Source: Marvania coccoides
Lineage: Eukaryota > Chlorophyta > Trebouxiophyceae > Chlorellales > Chlorellaceae
Length of the DNA stretch: 64,000 nt
Direction of reading: 5' to 3'
NCBI GenBank assembly: GCA_963854735.1
Contig: OY978100.1
Span: 1,178,001-1,242,000, forward strand
This document shows, piece after piece, positions 44,309 to 54,827 of this stretch. The notes below the pieces were generated by a model. It ran no database searches, had not been told where the DNA came from, and saw nothing but the letters and a program-made list of their open reading frames with translations. The stretch's first letter is position 1; each line of letters opens with the position of its first letter. The translations under genes were made by a program, and so were the position numbers.

Positions 44309-44875
44309 ATGGCGGAATTCCTCGGAAAGCCGTTCATGGGCCCGCCTGGTGTGCCCCATGTGAACGAGGATTTCTTTACATATTATTTTGCGGGCGCACA
44401 CGTGAGTTCCCGTCGTCTGCATCCCGCATTTACAGCTGATGGCATTAATCAATCAGTCATTAGCCCAACTTTCACTCACCTCGATGCATTTCGGTCACAT
44501 TTGTGCAGCTGGCGGTGGCAATCTGCTCCTTCCCTGGCAGGTTTTTCGGCACAGAAGCGCGGCCGCGCAAGTTCAAGTACGCCTTTTGAATAGTTTTCCC
44601 CGCTCTGCACTTTTTGTATGCTCAATGCTGCCTGTCCTCACCCCCAACTCATCCATTTCGCACCTCCACCACCCCCACGCAGCCGCGACTACATTCTCTC
44701 GGTGACCGACGAGGCTGCCAAGCGGCGCCAGGCCAGGAAAGGAAAAGTGCCGACCACTTGGTTCAAGGGAGCCCCCGTAGCCACAGACCAGTCGTGGGAG
44801 CGCATGTGGAACGACCACCTGCACTGGAAGCGCTGGACGCAGGAGCGCATGGGTCCCTACTACAGCCCTGTCTAA
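44309..44875 (+). CDS. Small conserved-looking protein of unknown function, 117 aa
   Basis: Exons 44309-44401, 44509-44576, 44683-44875; GT-AG, 118 codons. The reading MAEFLGKPFMGPPGVPHVNE, then FFTYYFAGAHLAVAICSFPGRFFGTE, then KFNRDYILSVTDEAAKRRQ, then VPTTWFKGAPVATDQSWERMWN and HLHWKRWTQERMGPYYSPV is rich in aromatic and positively charged residues. One short hydrophobic segment (FAGAHLAVAICSFPG) could be a single membrane helix. The pattern (short, one TM, W/R/Y-rich C-terminus) is like accessory subunits of mitochondrial respiratory complexes, but I cannot name one. Three exons with clean borders and kept frame support a real gene. Confidence 0.65.
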
Positions 44876-45502
44876 AATAAAATTGAAGATATAAAATTAT
44901 CAGGCCGAGAACACCATTTTCTTTTGTTGATGGTGTGGCAACGAAGTCATATGGAGGGCAGCAGCAGGATGACTGGCTGGGGGCAATACGCATGTTTTTT
45001 ATTCAAATTTTCTTCCCCTTCTTCCCATAAGAGCCGCAAAGCTACATATGCAGACTTAAAAAGTTGAAATATTCCTGAAAACAATACAACTGTATGATAA
45101 GCATAGCATACCTTTGATGGTAAAACACAACGATGGAAAAGATATTGAAGCAGTTCTGTGGTATATAGGACTGGAAAAAGAAAAGCAGAAAAAGCATAGA
45201 GAGACACCCAGTTGGGTGGTCCGAAAACCGAACAAAGACAGAAAGAGAAAAGAGCGACACAGTGCAAATACACTTGCAAAATTTCCCTTGTCGTATGCGC
45301 GCGCGCAATTGTAGCAGTGAAAGGTGAGGTGACGGTTGTTCCTATCATCATTGGGCATGCCCAATATTTATTCCATTGCCGACTTTTGCCGACTCCCCAT
45401 TGTTTTAGTTATAATAGGATGCACTTGGCATGTTTTTTAAATACCCTCCCCACCCCATCCACCACCACCCCATCCCTACCGTTCCAAAATCCTTCATATT
45501 TT
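44876..45502. other. Convergent 3' spacer with accidental frames
   Basis: AT-rich 627 bp between two convergent genes. A 134-codon minus frame at 44947-45351 has no GC-rich coding signature and is judged accidental. Nothing else seen. Confidence 0.5.
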
Positions 45503-48500
45503 CTAAAAAGGCCCTGCCCCAGGGGGACGCTTGTTAGTCGGCCCCACCTTGATGCGCTGCCCTCCAAATGGTCCGTACATTACCTGACCATTCATCTGCT
45601 GCATGGCTGCGGCGGCGTACGCCGGGTGCGAGAAGGTGACGAACCCGAAGCCCTTGGACGCCTGCGACGCCTTGTCCCTGATGACCTGGGCGTGCGACAC
45701 GGGGCCGTAATGGGCACAGGTCCACGCCAGGACGTGGTCGTCGACGCTGGAGGGGAGGTTGCCGATGTACACCGTGGAGGAAGGGCTGGGAGGCCCTCCC
45801 GCCGCCGCCGCCCCTGCCAGTGAACCGCCAGGGCTGCTAGGGGGCACAGCAGAGACGGAGCTGGAAGGGCTGTTGGGGGACATTGGGGCGCCCACCGTCG
45901 TCTCAGGCGCCGCCCCCACCCGTCTGGGCGCGGAAGAGGAAGCGGAGGAGAGCGTTTGCTCTGCCCCGCTGCCGTTGCTGTTGCTGCTGTTTCTACGAGA
46001 CTTTTGCCGCCGCTGCGGGCTGGGCCGCACGTCGCTGCCGCTCTCCACAGACGCCTCCTTCTCGCCGCTGCTTTCTCCTCCTCCTCCTCCAGCCTGCTGC
46101 TCCCTTCCCTTCGGGGAACCTCCACCATTGACACGCGCCTGCTGCTGCTGCGCTGCCGCCGCCATTGACGACTGCGGGTACGCCGCCCTCGACGGTCCCA
46201 TCACAGCGTACGCAGCGCCGTGCTGGTACGCCATATACCCCGGTGCCACCCCCGCCCATTGCTGCTGCTGCTGCTGCTGCTGCTGCATGTATCCAGCCAT
46301 AGCACCCCCCTGCTGCATGCCCTGCATGCCCCACCCAGGCATCCCCGCCGCCTGCTGCTGAGCCTGCATGGCCTGCATGGCAGCAGCGCCTGCATACCGC
46401 GGATGGGAGGCAGTGCCGGCGTGGTACCCTCCCCCCATCTGCGCCATTGCCATGGGCACAGCATGCCCAGGAGACATGTGCCCGCCTACCTGCGCGTAAT
46501 GCGCGTACTGCACCGGCACTGCAGTGTACCCAGAGGGGCTCATGGCGTGGCCGCCCGCTTGGGCGTAATACTGCACAGCGGGGCCTCCTCCGCCTCCCCC
46601 TCCAGCCACCCCCATTCCCCATCCAGTCAACTGCTGCTGCGCCTGCTGGTCGCCCCGCCCAGAGGGCGGCGTGTCGTGCAGGTGCTGGATGTGCTCCAGC
46701 AGCGAAGGAGACATGGCCGCAGGGGGGCGACGGGGGCTGCCCGCCGCCGCGGCCGCAGCAGCGGCTGTAGATGCCCCTGCAGTAGGGGGACCTCCGCCAC
46801 CGCCACCCGCCCCGCCAGTGCCTCCCCCAGAGCTAGAGCTGTTTGTCCGCCGGTTGCGGCCGTTGCGCCTTGAGGAAGACGAGGACTGCTCCAGGCGGCC
46901 CCCGCTGGAGCTTTCTGCCACGATAACGGGGGCACGGGGGGGCGGGGCTTCCGGCCCTGCTGCAATGCGGATAGGGCTGGGCCGTGTGACGCCAGCCGCT
47001 GGCGGGGGCGGGGGTGGCATAACCCCCTCCTTCTCCCCCATCACCTCGCCGTTTTCCTCTGCTTCGAAGTCTGCACGCAGATCTCCGGTCTCAGCGCTGC
47101 TCTGATGGTGCGGGGTGAGAGGGGAGGAGAGGTAGTCAACGCATGCAAGCTCGGCAACGGTGGAAGAGTGGCTGGGCCCGATCTTGAGGGCGTTAAGGGC
47201 TGGGGAAGACGGGGGCATGCCGTCGCCTTCCCCTCTGGACACGGAATACCACGCCAACCCGGCTTCTGGCGCCGCCACCACCAGTTTGTCGCCTGGCAGC
47301 CACGCCATCACTCCGCCCTCCCCGGCCGATTCTGACGCGCAGCCGCAGTCCTCCGCGACCTGCGCGGTGGCGTAGGGGCCCGCCACCCCGCCGCGGCGGA
47401 AGGCGCGCGAGTCGAACACCGCCAGTTTGCCCACGTTGCTCATCGTGGCCTGAAAATTAGAAATAAACGCCAACGGGAGGGGAAATAAAATAATTAACAG
47501 TTTGTTTGTTTGGGAGAAAAACCACACAGAGGGTGCAGCACTAAAATTCCAGCGCCATTTTATTGGTATTGTTCTATAGCTCACCAGCAGGGGCCCTTGC
47601 GGCTGGAACAACATGCACGTGATGTGAGAGGCCGGGTCATGGCCGCAGCACATCACCGAGTCAGCCTCGCTCAGATGAGAGCCCGAAGCAGCAGCATCAG
47701 AGGAAGACATGTCCCTGGTAGAGCATCATCGAAAATAATGAAGGAAAAAACGTGAATTGAAGGTATTACTGGGGGGGGGGGGATGTGGAGCTACTTTTTC
47801 TTTTTTGCACCGGCATTATCTTTTTAGACTTCTCACCAGACTGTGCAGTCTGAGCCGTCAGAGGTAGCCAAAAATTTGCCGTCTGCATCCCACGCCATGC
47901 ACCGCACTGGAGCTTCATAAGCTGACAGTGTGATGGGGTCAGGCAGTGGCAATCCATCAGCAGCAGCGCTCAACGCGCCCGCCACGTTCCAGCACAGCAC
48001 CTGCACACTCATTCGCATAGTTTGCATCGTTAAAATCCCATTCAACACCACCTTTTCTTAACAGCATTCATTTGTTCGTGGTAAAACTGTTGCAGAGGGG
48101 AAATACAAGGAAGCAGCGCGCACCTTGCAGTTATCGCAGGCTGCAGCCACGCTGTGCGCCAGCGGGGGCACGGCCAGCGAGACCAGGCGCCCCTCGGGGC
48201 AGGGCAGCAACGTGGGCGTGCCTTGGCCTTCCAGCCAAACATGGCACGCTGCCTCAGTGAGGGCAACAAGGCTGGAGCGGTTCTCTCCACCGCCGCCAGC
48301 CCATCGTAGCTGCAGCACAGGGGAGGGGAGCGGGCCGTGGGTGCCGGTCACGCAGCCCTCTGCATCGATTATGTAGACGTAGCTGCGAAATATACCGAGG
48401 GACGGGGAGGAGAGATTTTAATTCAGTGGCAAATTGAAATCTGGTTTGGAGAGGAAAACAGGCCCAGATAAATACGCTTATGGGGGCAATACGGAGGGGT

Positions 48501-48922
48501 TGCCTCAATTGCTGCATCGTTGTATTCTCATTTTAAATTTCTTACCTGCCGACTGCCACGCCGTAAAGGCCATCAGCGTCGCTCCTCGCGATGCAGGTGA
48601 CGGGGGTCGCGACGTCGGGTGACTCCGCAGGCAGCTGGATGTCCGTGCAGCTGTCGGCGGGGCCGCTCAGGTCGCAGCGAAGCAGGCTTCCATCGGCGGC
48701 AGCGAGAAGGAGTGTCTTGCCATCGGAGGAGAGGGCGAGAGCGTCGTACTGCGCGTCGCGCTCCGGAATATAACAATCGGGTTCGGCGAGGGTGTCGCAG
48801 CCGCAGGAAAAGACCTTGCGGCCCTCTCTCTCCACAAAAGCCACCACTCCAGACGCACTGTCCATGCACCCTGCCCGCACGGTGCGGCACCCTGCCTTGA
48901 TTAGACTGAGCGCAGGCAGCAT
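45503..48922 (-). CDS. WD40-repeat plus RRM protein, 958 aa
   Basis: Exons 48922-48546, 48382-48124, 48000-47837, 47714-47585, 47449-45503; GT-AG, 959 codons. The first four exons and the start of the fifth form a beta-propeller (about 1-390; e.g. YDALALSSDGKTLLLAAADG, APVRCMAWDADGKFLATSDG, VGKLAVFDSRAF). A long disordered stretch follows: poly-Pro, poly-Ser/Arg, Gly-rich, Gln-rich (CAG-coded Q9) and Met/Gln/Gly-rich. The end is one RRM (about 870-950) with RNP2 TVYIGNLPSS and RNP1 KGFGFVTF. An N-terminal propeller joined to a single C-terminal RRM is unusual; the frame and junctions make it one gene, though two genes cannot be fully excluded without transcripts. Confidence 0.8.
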
Positions 48923-49380
48923 AATTTAGGAGGCAAATTTCCTCTACGGTATTAGAACTCTCGGAATTGTTTTCAAAACATCAAATTTGATTTGATCGAA
49001 GCGAATTAAATATGATCAACCCTTCGCGCACTCTCTGCAATACGTTTTAAAAAGATTGACCAGCAAAATTGCGTTCGCAGGGAGTCGTTTTTATTTGATT
49101 TTAATATGCTCAGGCGAGCGGCTCGCCTTAATGTGGGAATTTATTGCGTTGCAACCTGCACATGATAATTTACATTTCATTTAAAGTCTGAACGAAGAAA
49201 TCCATTGCTTCCTCTGCCCCTATCGCTTCACGACTTTACGACACTAAAATAAACGGAGACAAATTGTGCAATTCATCTTACAAAAATGTCGCTACACAAA
49301 TTATCTGGACGCATTAATGCCCGATGGATGATTTCTAACCCTCATCGCGATACTCCCTCTTCTCAAAGCGAGCCCTTTCG
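48923..49380. other. Spacer between the WD40-RRM gene and the ERF gene
   Basis: AT-rich 458 bp holding the promoter of the left gene. Nothing else seen. Confidence 0.4.
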
Positions 49381-50368
49381 TCACCAGCAATTATATGCCA
49401 CTTCACCGCCACCGCCACTGCGATTGTTTTCATGCAGCATGCTCTGTAGCTCTTCGTGAATGCCCGCAACCGCCGCGTCAGCTGCTGCGGAGCCGACAGC
49501 GTCGCTGGTTCGCGGCAGGGCCATGAAAAAGGCCTCGCTCTCCGAGCTTCCACGCCGATGAGAAGCCATGGAAAGCTGCTGCTGCGCCTGCTCCGCTGCT
49601 GAGGCAGCGATAAGGCCACCAGGCGTGGAGAACACGGCTCTCAACAGCCTCACTTCCTCACTGTTGAACTCTGGGACCGCTGACAGCTCTCCGGCACCCT
49701 GGGCCGGTGTATGCTGCATTGCAGGCCGGGAAGTCGCAGGCGGAGGGCTCATAAAGCCTCTGCATGCCTGTGCGTCACTTCTGGGCGCGTAGGGAGCCAG
49801 GCGCGGCATCTTTTGCCCCCTTTCCCCTCCATCTTTGGCGCTGCTCGTCCGCTTCTTGGCGCTTTGTCTGCACGGCACGACGGTCTCCAGCTGAAACGGG
49901 TATGCAAAGTTGGTTTTGGCGGTGGGCCCTCGCAGCGCTACTGCAGCGGCATCGTACGCTGCAGCGGCTGCCCCCGGGGTGTCATAAGTGCCAAGCCACC
50001 GACGAGTAGGCCGAGCCGAGTCGCGAATCTCAGCTGCCCACTTGCCCCATGGCCTCTACATAAAAAATGAGGTGTAAGCTATTTTGTGGGTAATGAATTG
50101 AGACGAAATGTTAATGCGTTGTATCGAAGCGAGGACCGACAACAGTGAGAGCGTGGTTGTTCATTAACAAATGATGAAGGGAGAAAAGGCTCGCCTGGCG
50201 CACCCCCCGCATCCCAGAGCGGTTGTTGCTCCCAGCAGCAGAGTGCAGTTGCTGACTTTCTTGTGAAAAGTGTTGTGTGACCATGCGCAGGTTGGTTTTG
50301 ATACACGCTGCACGCGGCGAGTCGGCAGAACTTGCAGGCCCCAGAGGTTCCTGAGACGAGATCGCCAT
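49381..50368 (-). CDS. AP2/ERF-domain transcription factor, at least 282 aa
   Basis: Exons 50368-50195 and 50055-49381. The intron uses a GC donor (CAG|GCGAGC) and splits the AP2 domain so that GMRGVRQ joins [13 protein letters not shown]. The AP2 domain (about 51-110) continues [20 protein letters not shown] and [16 protein letters not shown], which is the plant ERF signature (RAYD-like element, WLG). The rest is low-complexity, with a short basic NLS ([10 protein letters not shown]). The N-terminus is uncertain: the frame stays open to 50449 and TCAG near 50441 could be an acceptor, so an upstream exon is possible. AP2/ERF proteins bind GCC- or DRE-type promoter elements; a plant-lineage marker. 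Confidence 0.88.
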
Positions 50369-51349
50369 CTCTTGATTGTTTGAAACTGGACCAGCGGACT
50401 TTCTCGGCCTCGGCTTGGAAATAATTCTTCTGCGACTGAAAAATAGCACTTGATTTCATTTCGGGGGGTACAAAATGCGATCTTCATGATTTTAATTCAA
50501 ACGATGTGTACACGGAGTTAATGAGGCAGAAAACTCAGCCAATTCGATTAATTATTCAGCTCCGGAATACTGCATTTTTCATATGCCCACCAAGCACCGA
50601 GGATATTAAGTCTCAATCTTATTTTTCAACAAAAATAAAAATTAAAGATGCATTTGAATTGTATTGACAGCGAGGCTCACCTTGTCCGAGAGTTAGTATA
50701 CTGAAGTAAAGCACTCAAAATTCGAAAGAATTCAAGAGAATTTGAGAGGAATTCGCCTAAAACGCCAAACAAAGAAAAGTCAAACGTGTTGACTTTGGGC
50801 AGGCGCCTGCGGCGCGCGCGCTTGACCGCCTTTCTTTCTTCTTTCCCATGCTGGGATGAGAACATTATATTCTGGTTTATGCGGTTCTCGCAAATTGAAG
50901 TTATTAACTGTACAGCCTGAAAAGCGCTTGATGTCGTCCGTACGGGAACCATGCACGGATGCATTCAACGTCGCTCTCTTAAAATGATATTGGGCCCCGT
51001 ACTGAACCACGAGTTCCATTTGAACCATTCAATGGCGAAGAAGGCGGGCAGTTTCTTCGTTTAACGGGTGTCCTCTGCCGTGCCGATTTCTCTCTCTTTA
51101 GTCGATCATTTTTTTAATGCGATTGCTAAATAAATATCTACGCTTTCCACACCTACCGCCTCATGTAACGACCATCTCCATCCTTCTGCCAAGAATGCGA
51201 TTCAGGGCGTGTTGAAGCTTCAAAAGGTCAAGGCCCCCAAACAGTCAAAAGCCATTTGAAAAAAAAGAAGCGGGAAAAAATAAATACCCGTCATTTTCAG
51301 ATCCTATAGGCTGCAAGCGCCTTTAAAAAATATTTAAAAATTAATCTGT
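50369..51349. other. Divergent spacer between ERF and RadA genes, with repeat copy R4
   Basis: 980 bp AT-rich region with both promoters and possibly an unresolved 5' exon of the ERF gene. Carries repeat copy R4 at about 50555-50612. The minus frames at 50677-51028 lack coding composition. Confidence 0.45.
50555..50612 (-). repeat. Dispersed short repeat, copy R4 (right part only)
   Basis: On the minus strand it reads CTTAATATCCTCGGTG then GGTGGGCATATGAAAAAT, matching the right half of copy R2 (TTAATTATCCTCGGAG...TTGGGCATATGAAAAAA). The left core with CCTCCCCCTGGGG is absent. Confidence 0.55.
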
Positions 51350-53362
51350 ATGCATGGGGCGTTCGCATTAAGCAGGGCGCCTGCCCTTTGGCTCAAACTG
51401 GCCTTGAGCGAAGGCATCCTCGCGCGTTCCTTCACTTCTTCTTCCCGTCGCCAGCTTTCACAGCCTACCAGACCAATTCGATTTTTGAAAAATTCTCACA
51501 GCAACGCCTCCCGTTCCCTCTTTCTCACCGTCCGCGCTGCAGCGTCAGCGGCTTCGGCCGCCCGCGGCGGTGGCGGAGGCAGGTCCATCTACCGCTGCTC
51601 AAAGTGCGGCGAGACCTCCATGCAGTGGAGCGGACAGTGCACGTCCTGTGGGGAGTGGAGCACGCTGCAGAAGGAGGCCGTGGGCCCAGCAGCAGAGGCA
51701 GGGGGCGGCGGCGGTGGTGGCGCTCGCGCCGCCGCCCGCTTCACCGCAGGCCGCTCCGCTGCTGGGGACGCTGCCACTGGTCCTGGACCTTCCCTGGGGG
51801 TGGGCTACCGCAGCAGCAGCTGGGTGCAGGACGTAGAAGCTCCGCAGCGGCTAAGCGATATCAGCAGGCGCGGGTTCCGACAAAAGTGGCGGCTGCGGCT
51901 GCCGGGGGAGAGCGGGGAGGAGCTGGGGCGCGTGCTGGGCGGCGGCGTGGTCCCCGGCTCGCTGATTCTGGTGGGAGGGGAGCCGGGGGTGGGGAAGAGC
52001 ACGCTGCTGTTGCAGGTGGCAGATTTGTTGACACGCAGCGGGACTAATAGTAATGGCAGCAACGGTGCTGATGGTGGTGGCGGTGAAGGAGAAGAGGATT
52101 CCCGCCCCGTGCTGTACGTTTCTGGGGAGGAGAGCACAGAGCAGATCGGCAGCAGGGCCGAGCGAATGGGGGTGGGGGCCAACCCAGAGGTCTATCTGTA
52201 CAGGCAAGTAGCTGCTGCGTGCTGGCCTGGCATCGAGTGCTTCTTTTACAGAAGAATCATCATATTACTAACATTGACGGCGAAAAATAATTCATCTTAG
52301 AAATGAGCTTTTCATTGCTGCTATTGATTCCTTCCTAAATATCCGCCCTTCTGCCGCAGCGCCACGCGGCTGGAGTTGGTGCTGGAGGCCGTGCTGCGGC
52401 TGCGCCCCGCCGCACTGGTGATTGACTCCATCCAAACCGTCTACCTCGACGACCTGCCGTCCTCGGCAGGCAGCGTGGTGCAGGTGCGGGAGTGCGCCTC
52501 CGCGCTGCTGCAGGTGGCCAAGCGCGAGGGCATCCCGGTGTTTCTGGTGGGTCACGTCACCAAGAGCGGCGACATCGCGGGCCCCCGGGTGCTGGAACAC
52601 ATTGTGGACGTTGTGCTGTACATGGAGGGAGGCAGGGCGCAGGCGGTGCGGCTGGTGCGGTGCGTGAAGAACAGGTACGGTGCCACCGACGAGGTGGGAG
52701 TATTTGCAATGGAAGAGTCGGGGCTGGCAGCGGTGGCAAACCCCAGCGCGATGTTTCTTTCTTCCCCAGAGGCGCCCACCGTGAGCTCCGCGGTGACGGT
52801 GGTGGTGGAGGGAACGCGCCCGTTGGTGATGGAGGTGCAGGCGCTGTGCTCGCCGGCCCCCCCCGGCAGCGGGGCGCCGCCGCTGCGAGTGCCCAGCGGG
52901 GTGCGTAAGGAGCGGCTGCTGATGCTGCTGGCGGTGCTGGGGAAGCACACGCCCATCAGGACCTACGGTATCGACGTGCACCTGAACGTTACAGGGGGGC
53001 TGACGCTGAGCGAACCGGCGGCAGATCTGGCCATCGCTGCGGCCATTGCGTCTAGCTATTACGAGCGCCCGCTGCCGCGGGACATTGCGTTCGTGGGGGA
53101 GGTGGGGCTGGGCGGGGAGCTGCGTGCGGTGGCGCAGTTGGAGAGGAGGGTTGCTGAGGCGGTGAAATTGGGATTTTCTAGGGTGGTGATCCCCAAGGGC
53201 AGCGAGCTGCGGCGCAGCGGGAAGCTGGCGGGGGCCACCATCATCGAGTGCCGCACCGTGGCGGATGCGTTCGAAGCTGCGCTGGGCACACCGCCACAGC
53301 GACGGTCCTCCTCAAGGAGGCGAGAGCAGCCTGGCCCAGAGGCAGAGGACCTGCTGGGTTGA
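51350..53362 (+). CDS. RADA: RadA/Sms-like DNA repair protein, organelle-targeted, 618 aa
   Basis: Exons 51350-52203 and 52360-53362. The intron has a GC donor (ACAG|GCAAGT); the GT four bases on would break the frame, and the GC join gives YLYSATRLELVLEA as in bacterial RadA. RadA is a RecA-like branch-migration helicase; plant copies act in mitochondria and plastids. The first about 75 residues look like an organellar presequence. Then: C4 zinc finger (C83, C86, C97, C100), Walker A GEPGVGKS (about 210-217), VLYVSGEES, the Walker B region ALVIDSIQT, the RadA KNRYG motif (family KNRFG), and the Lon-protease-like C-terminal domain (DIAFVGEVGLGGELRAV). The origin is presumably bacterial endosymbiont. 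Confidence 0.96.
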
Positions 53363-53539
53363 TATTCAACTTTTCGTTTAATCTCGAATCTTAATGCACC
53401 CCCAAAATTCGTGTTAAATGTTTATTTACATTAGGAAAAAATAAAAATAATACAAAAAACAACAATATTAATAAGAAGAATTTATGTACATCACCATGCT
53501 CTTTGGGGTGCGTTAATAAAATCTCAACATTCAATTCAA
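53363..53539. other. Convergent 3' spacer
   Basis: AT-rich 177 bp between convergent genes. Nothing else seen. Confidence 0.4.
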
Positions 53540-54820
53540 TCAGAGTCCCAGGCTCTTGGCCAGCATATCTGCTGCGTCGCCTGCTGTGCCCCACGCTAAT
53601 GTCAGTCCGCTGCCTCCGTGGCCGTAGTTATGAACGACCCTGCTGTCGCCCTCGTCAACCTCCACCCGAATCTGTGGCCGCCCGGGGCGCAGCCCCACCC
53701 ACTCCCCCACAATCTCAGCCGCAGCCAGCGACGGCACCGCGGCATATGCCCTCTCCAGAATGGCCTGCCGCTCCGCTTCTCGAGGCGTTCGGTCCGCATT
53801 CCCCACCTGCTTCGTGCCGCCCACTACCACGGTGTCGGAGTTGGGGATGATGTAGCAGGGGGCCAGCTCATCGTCAGTCTCTGCCTCCACGTGATACCTG
53901 CGATTAGGATTAAATAGGAACGCGCAATTTAGAAAGTTAAAGGGGTCGCCATGCATCACGAGATCCTCGTCAGCAAGCTGACGAAACGGATTAGAAAGAG
54001 AGAAAACAAAACATAACGAATTTCCAACGCACCGAACCCAGGGCGCACGCAGGCGCAGCACGTGCCCTCGAATGGGGTGCACCGTGGCGTCAGGAGCCAG
54101 CTCTCTTGCCCCCAGCCCCGACGCGTTCAAAATGGCGTCGTAGGGCGCCGTCCACAGCTCCTCCAGCGAGGTCAGCCGCCGGCGCTCAAACTCAACCCCT
54201 TGGGATTGCAGCTGGCTGATCAGCCACGCCATGTACAGCCGTCCCTCGGCGATGATGGTGTCGTAGGCAAAGCCGTAGGAGTACACGCCAGGGGAGGCGC
54301 CGTAGGCCGCGATGTCGGCGGCAGCAAGGTGGCGGAAGCCAGGCACCACGGAGGTCCATACTGGGTCGGGGACCGGGGCAAAGTATAGCTCGTAGGCAGG
54401 GCACAGAAAGACACCGCTGGCGGGAGCTTGTGTTGATTTAAAAGTCTGCATATAGTGGAAGAAAGTCTCGGCACCCCAGCGATTCACCAAGCTTTCATCA
54501 GTGCCGCTGAGGGCGTACGGCTTCCACAGACCGCCCGCCCCCTCAGTGGTGGTGTCTGTTGCGATGTGCTCGGCAACAACGGTGATTTTGGCGCCCGGGA
54601 GGCGCTCCAGGAGTCGGACGGCGCTGGTGAGCCCGGCAACTCCGCCTCCGACGACCGCAACGCGCGGACCGCTTGCAACAGTGACGCAAGATGTGTAACG
54701 TTGTGGGGTTTGATGTTTGGGTACAGCACAGCTTTGTTTCACGACGTGGGTTCGCAACAAATTGCTATTTTGATGTTTGAATATAGAACAGTTTTGTTTC
54801 GTGACGTGGGTTCGCAGCAT
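53540..54820 (-). CDS. DAO: D-amino-acid oxidase family FAD enzyme, 381 aa
   Basis: Exons 54820-54033 and 53897-53540; donor GTGCGT, acceptor CGCAG; 382 codons. The enzyme oxidatively deaminates D-amino acids with FAD, usually in peroxisomes. The dinucleotide fold is VAVVGGGVAGLTSAVRLLE (about 50-70), then the family pattern TTEGAGGLWKPYALSG, ILNASGLGARELAPDATVHPIRG, the substrate Tyr region APCYIIPNSDTVVVGG, GLRPGRPQIRVEV, and the C-terminal FAD motif VHNYGHGGSGLTLAWG. It ends SLGL, not a canonical PTS1. The first about 40 residues are two near-identical copies of a 20-residue unit (LLRTHV-KQ-C...KHQ), made by a 60-bp tandem duplication. The 135-bp intron is stop-free and in frame. Confidence 0.9.
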   Translation of the reverse strand: MLRTHVTKQNCSIFKHQNSNLLRTHVVKQSCAVPKHQTPQRYTSCVTVASGPRVAVVGGGVAGLTSAVRLLERLPGAKITVVAEHIATDTTTEGAGGLWKPYALSGTDESLVNRWGAETFFHYMQTFKSTQAPASGVFLCPAYELYFAPVPDPVWTSVVPGFRHLAAADIAAYGASPGVYSYGFAYDTIIAEGRLYMAWLISQLQSQGVEFERRRLTSLEELWTAPYDAILNASGLGARELAPDATVHPIRGHVLRLRAPWVRCVGNSLCFVFSLSNPFRQLADEDLVMHGDPFNFLNCAFLFNPNRRYHVEAETDDELAPCYIIPNSDTVVVGGTKQVGNADRTPREAERQAILERAYAAVPSLAAAEIVGEWVGLRPGRPQIRVEVDEGDSRVVHNYGHGGSGLTLAWGTAGDAADMLAKSLGL

Positions 54821-54827
54821 ATTTTTG
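54708..54827. repeat. 60-bp tandem duplication, two copies, at the 5' end of the DAO gene
   Basis: TGATGTTTGG at 54711 and TGATGTTTGA at 54771, followed in each by a TTTTGTTTC/CTTTGTTTC-like stretch and GACGTGGGTTCGCA. The exact 60-bp period preserves the reading frame. It codes for the duplicated 20-residue unit before the DAO FAD fold. Confidence 0.8.

Noticed and set aside
44947..45351. Minus frame of 134 codons with hydrophobic residues
   Set aside because: Lies in an AT-rich convergent 3' spacer; the hydrophobicity comes from T-rich sequence, no splice or family support.
45511..45530. CCCCAGGGGGAC resembling the dispersed repeat core
   Set aside because: It is the coding end of the WD40-RRM gene (RPPGAGPF); no other repeat blocks nearby.
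52204..52212. GT donor (CAA|GTAGCT) next to the RadA GC donor
   Set aside because: Shifts the frame into exon 2 and loses the conserved RadA sequence.
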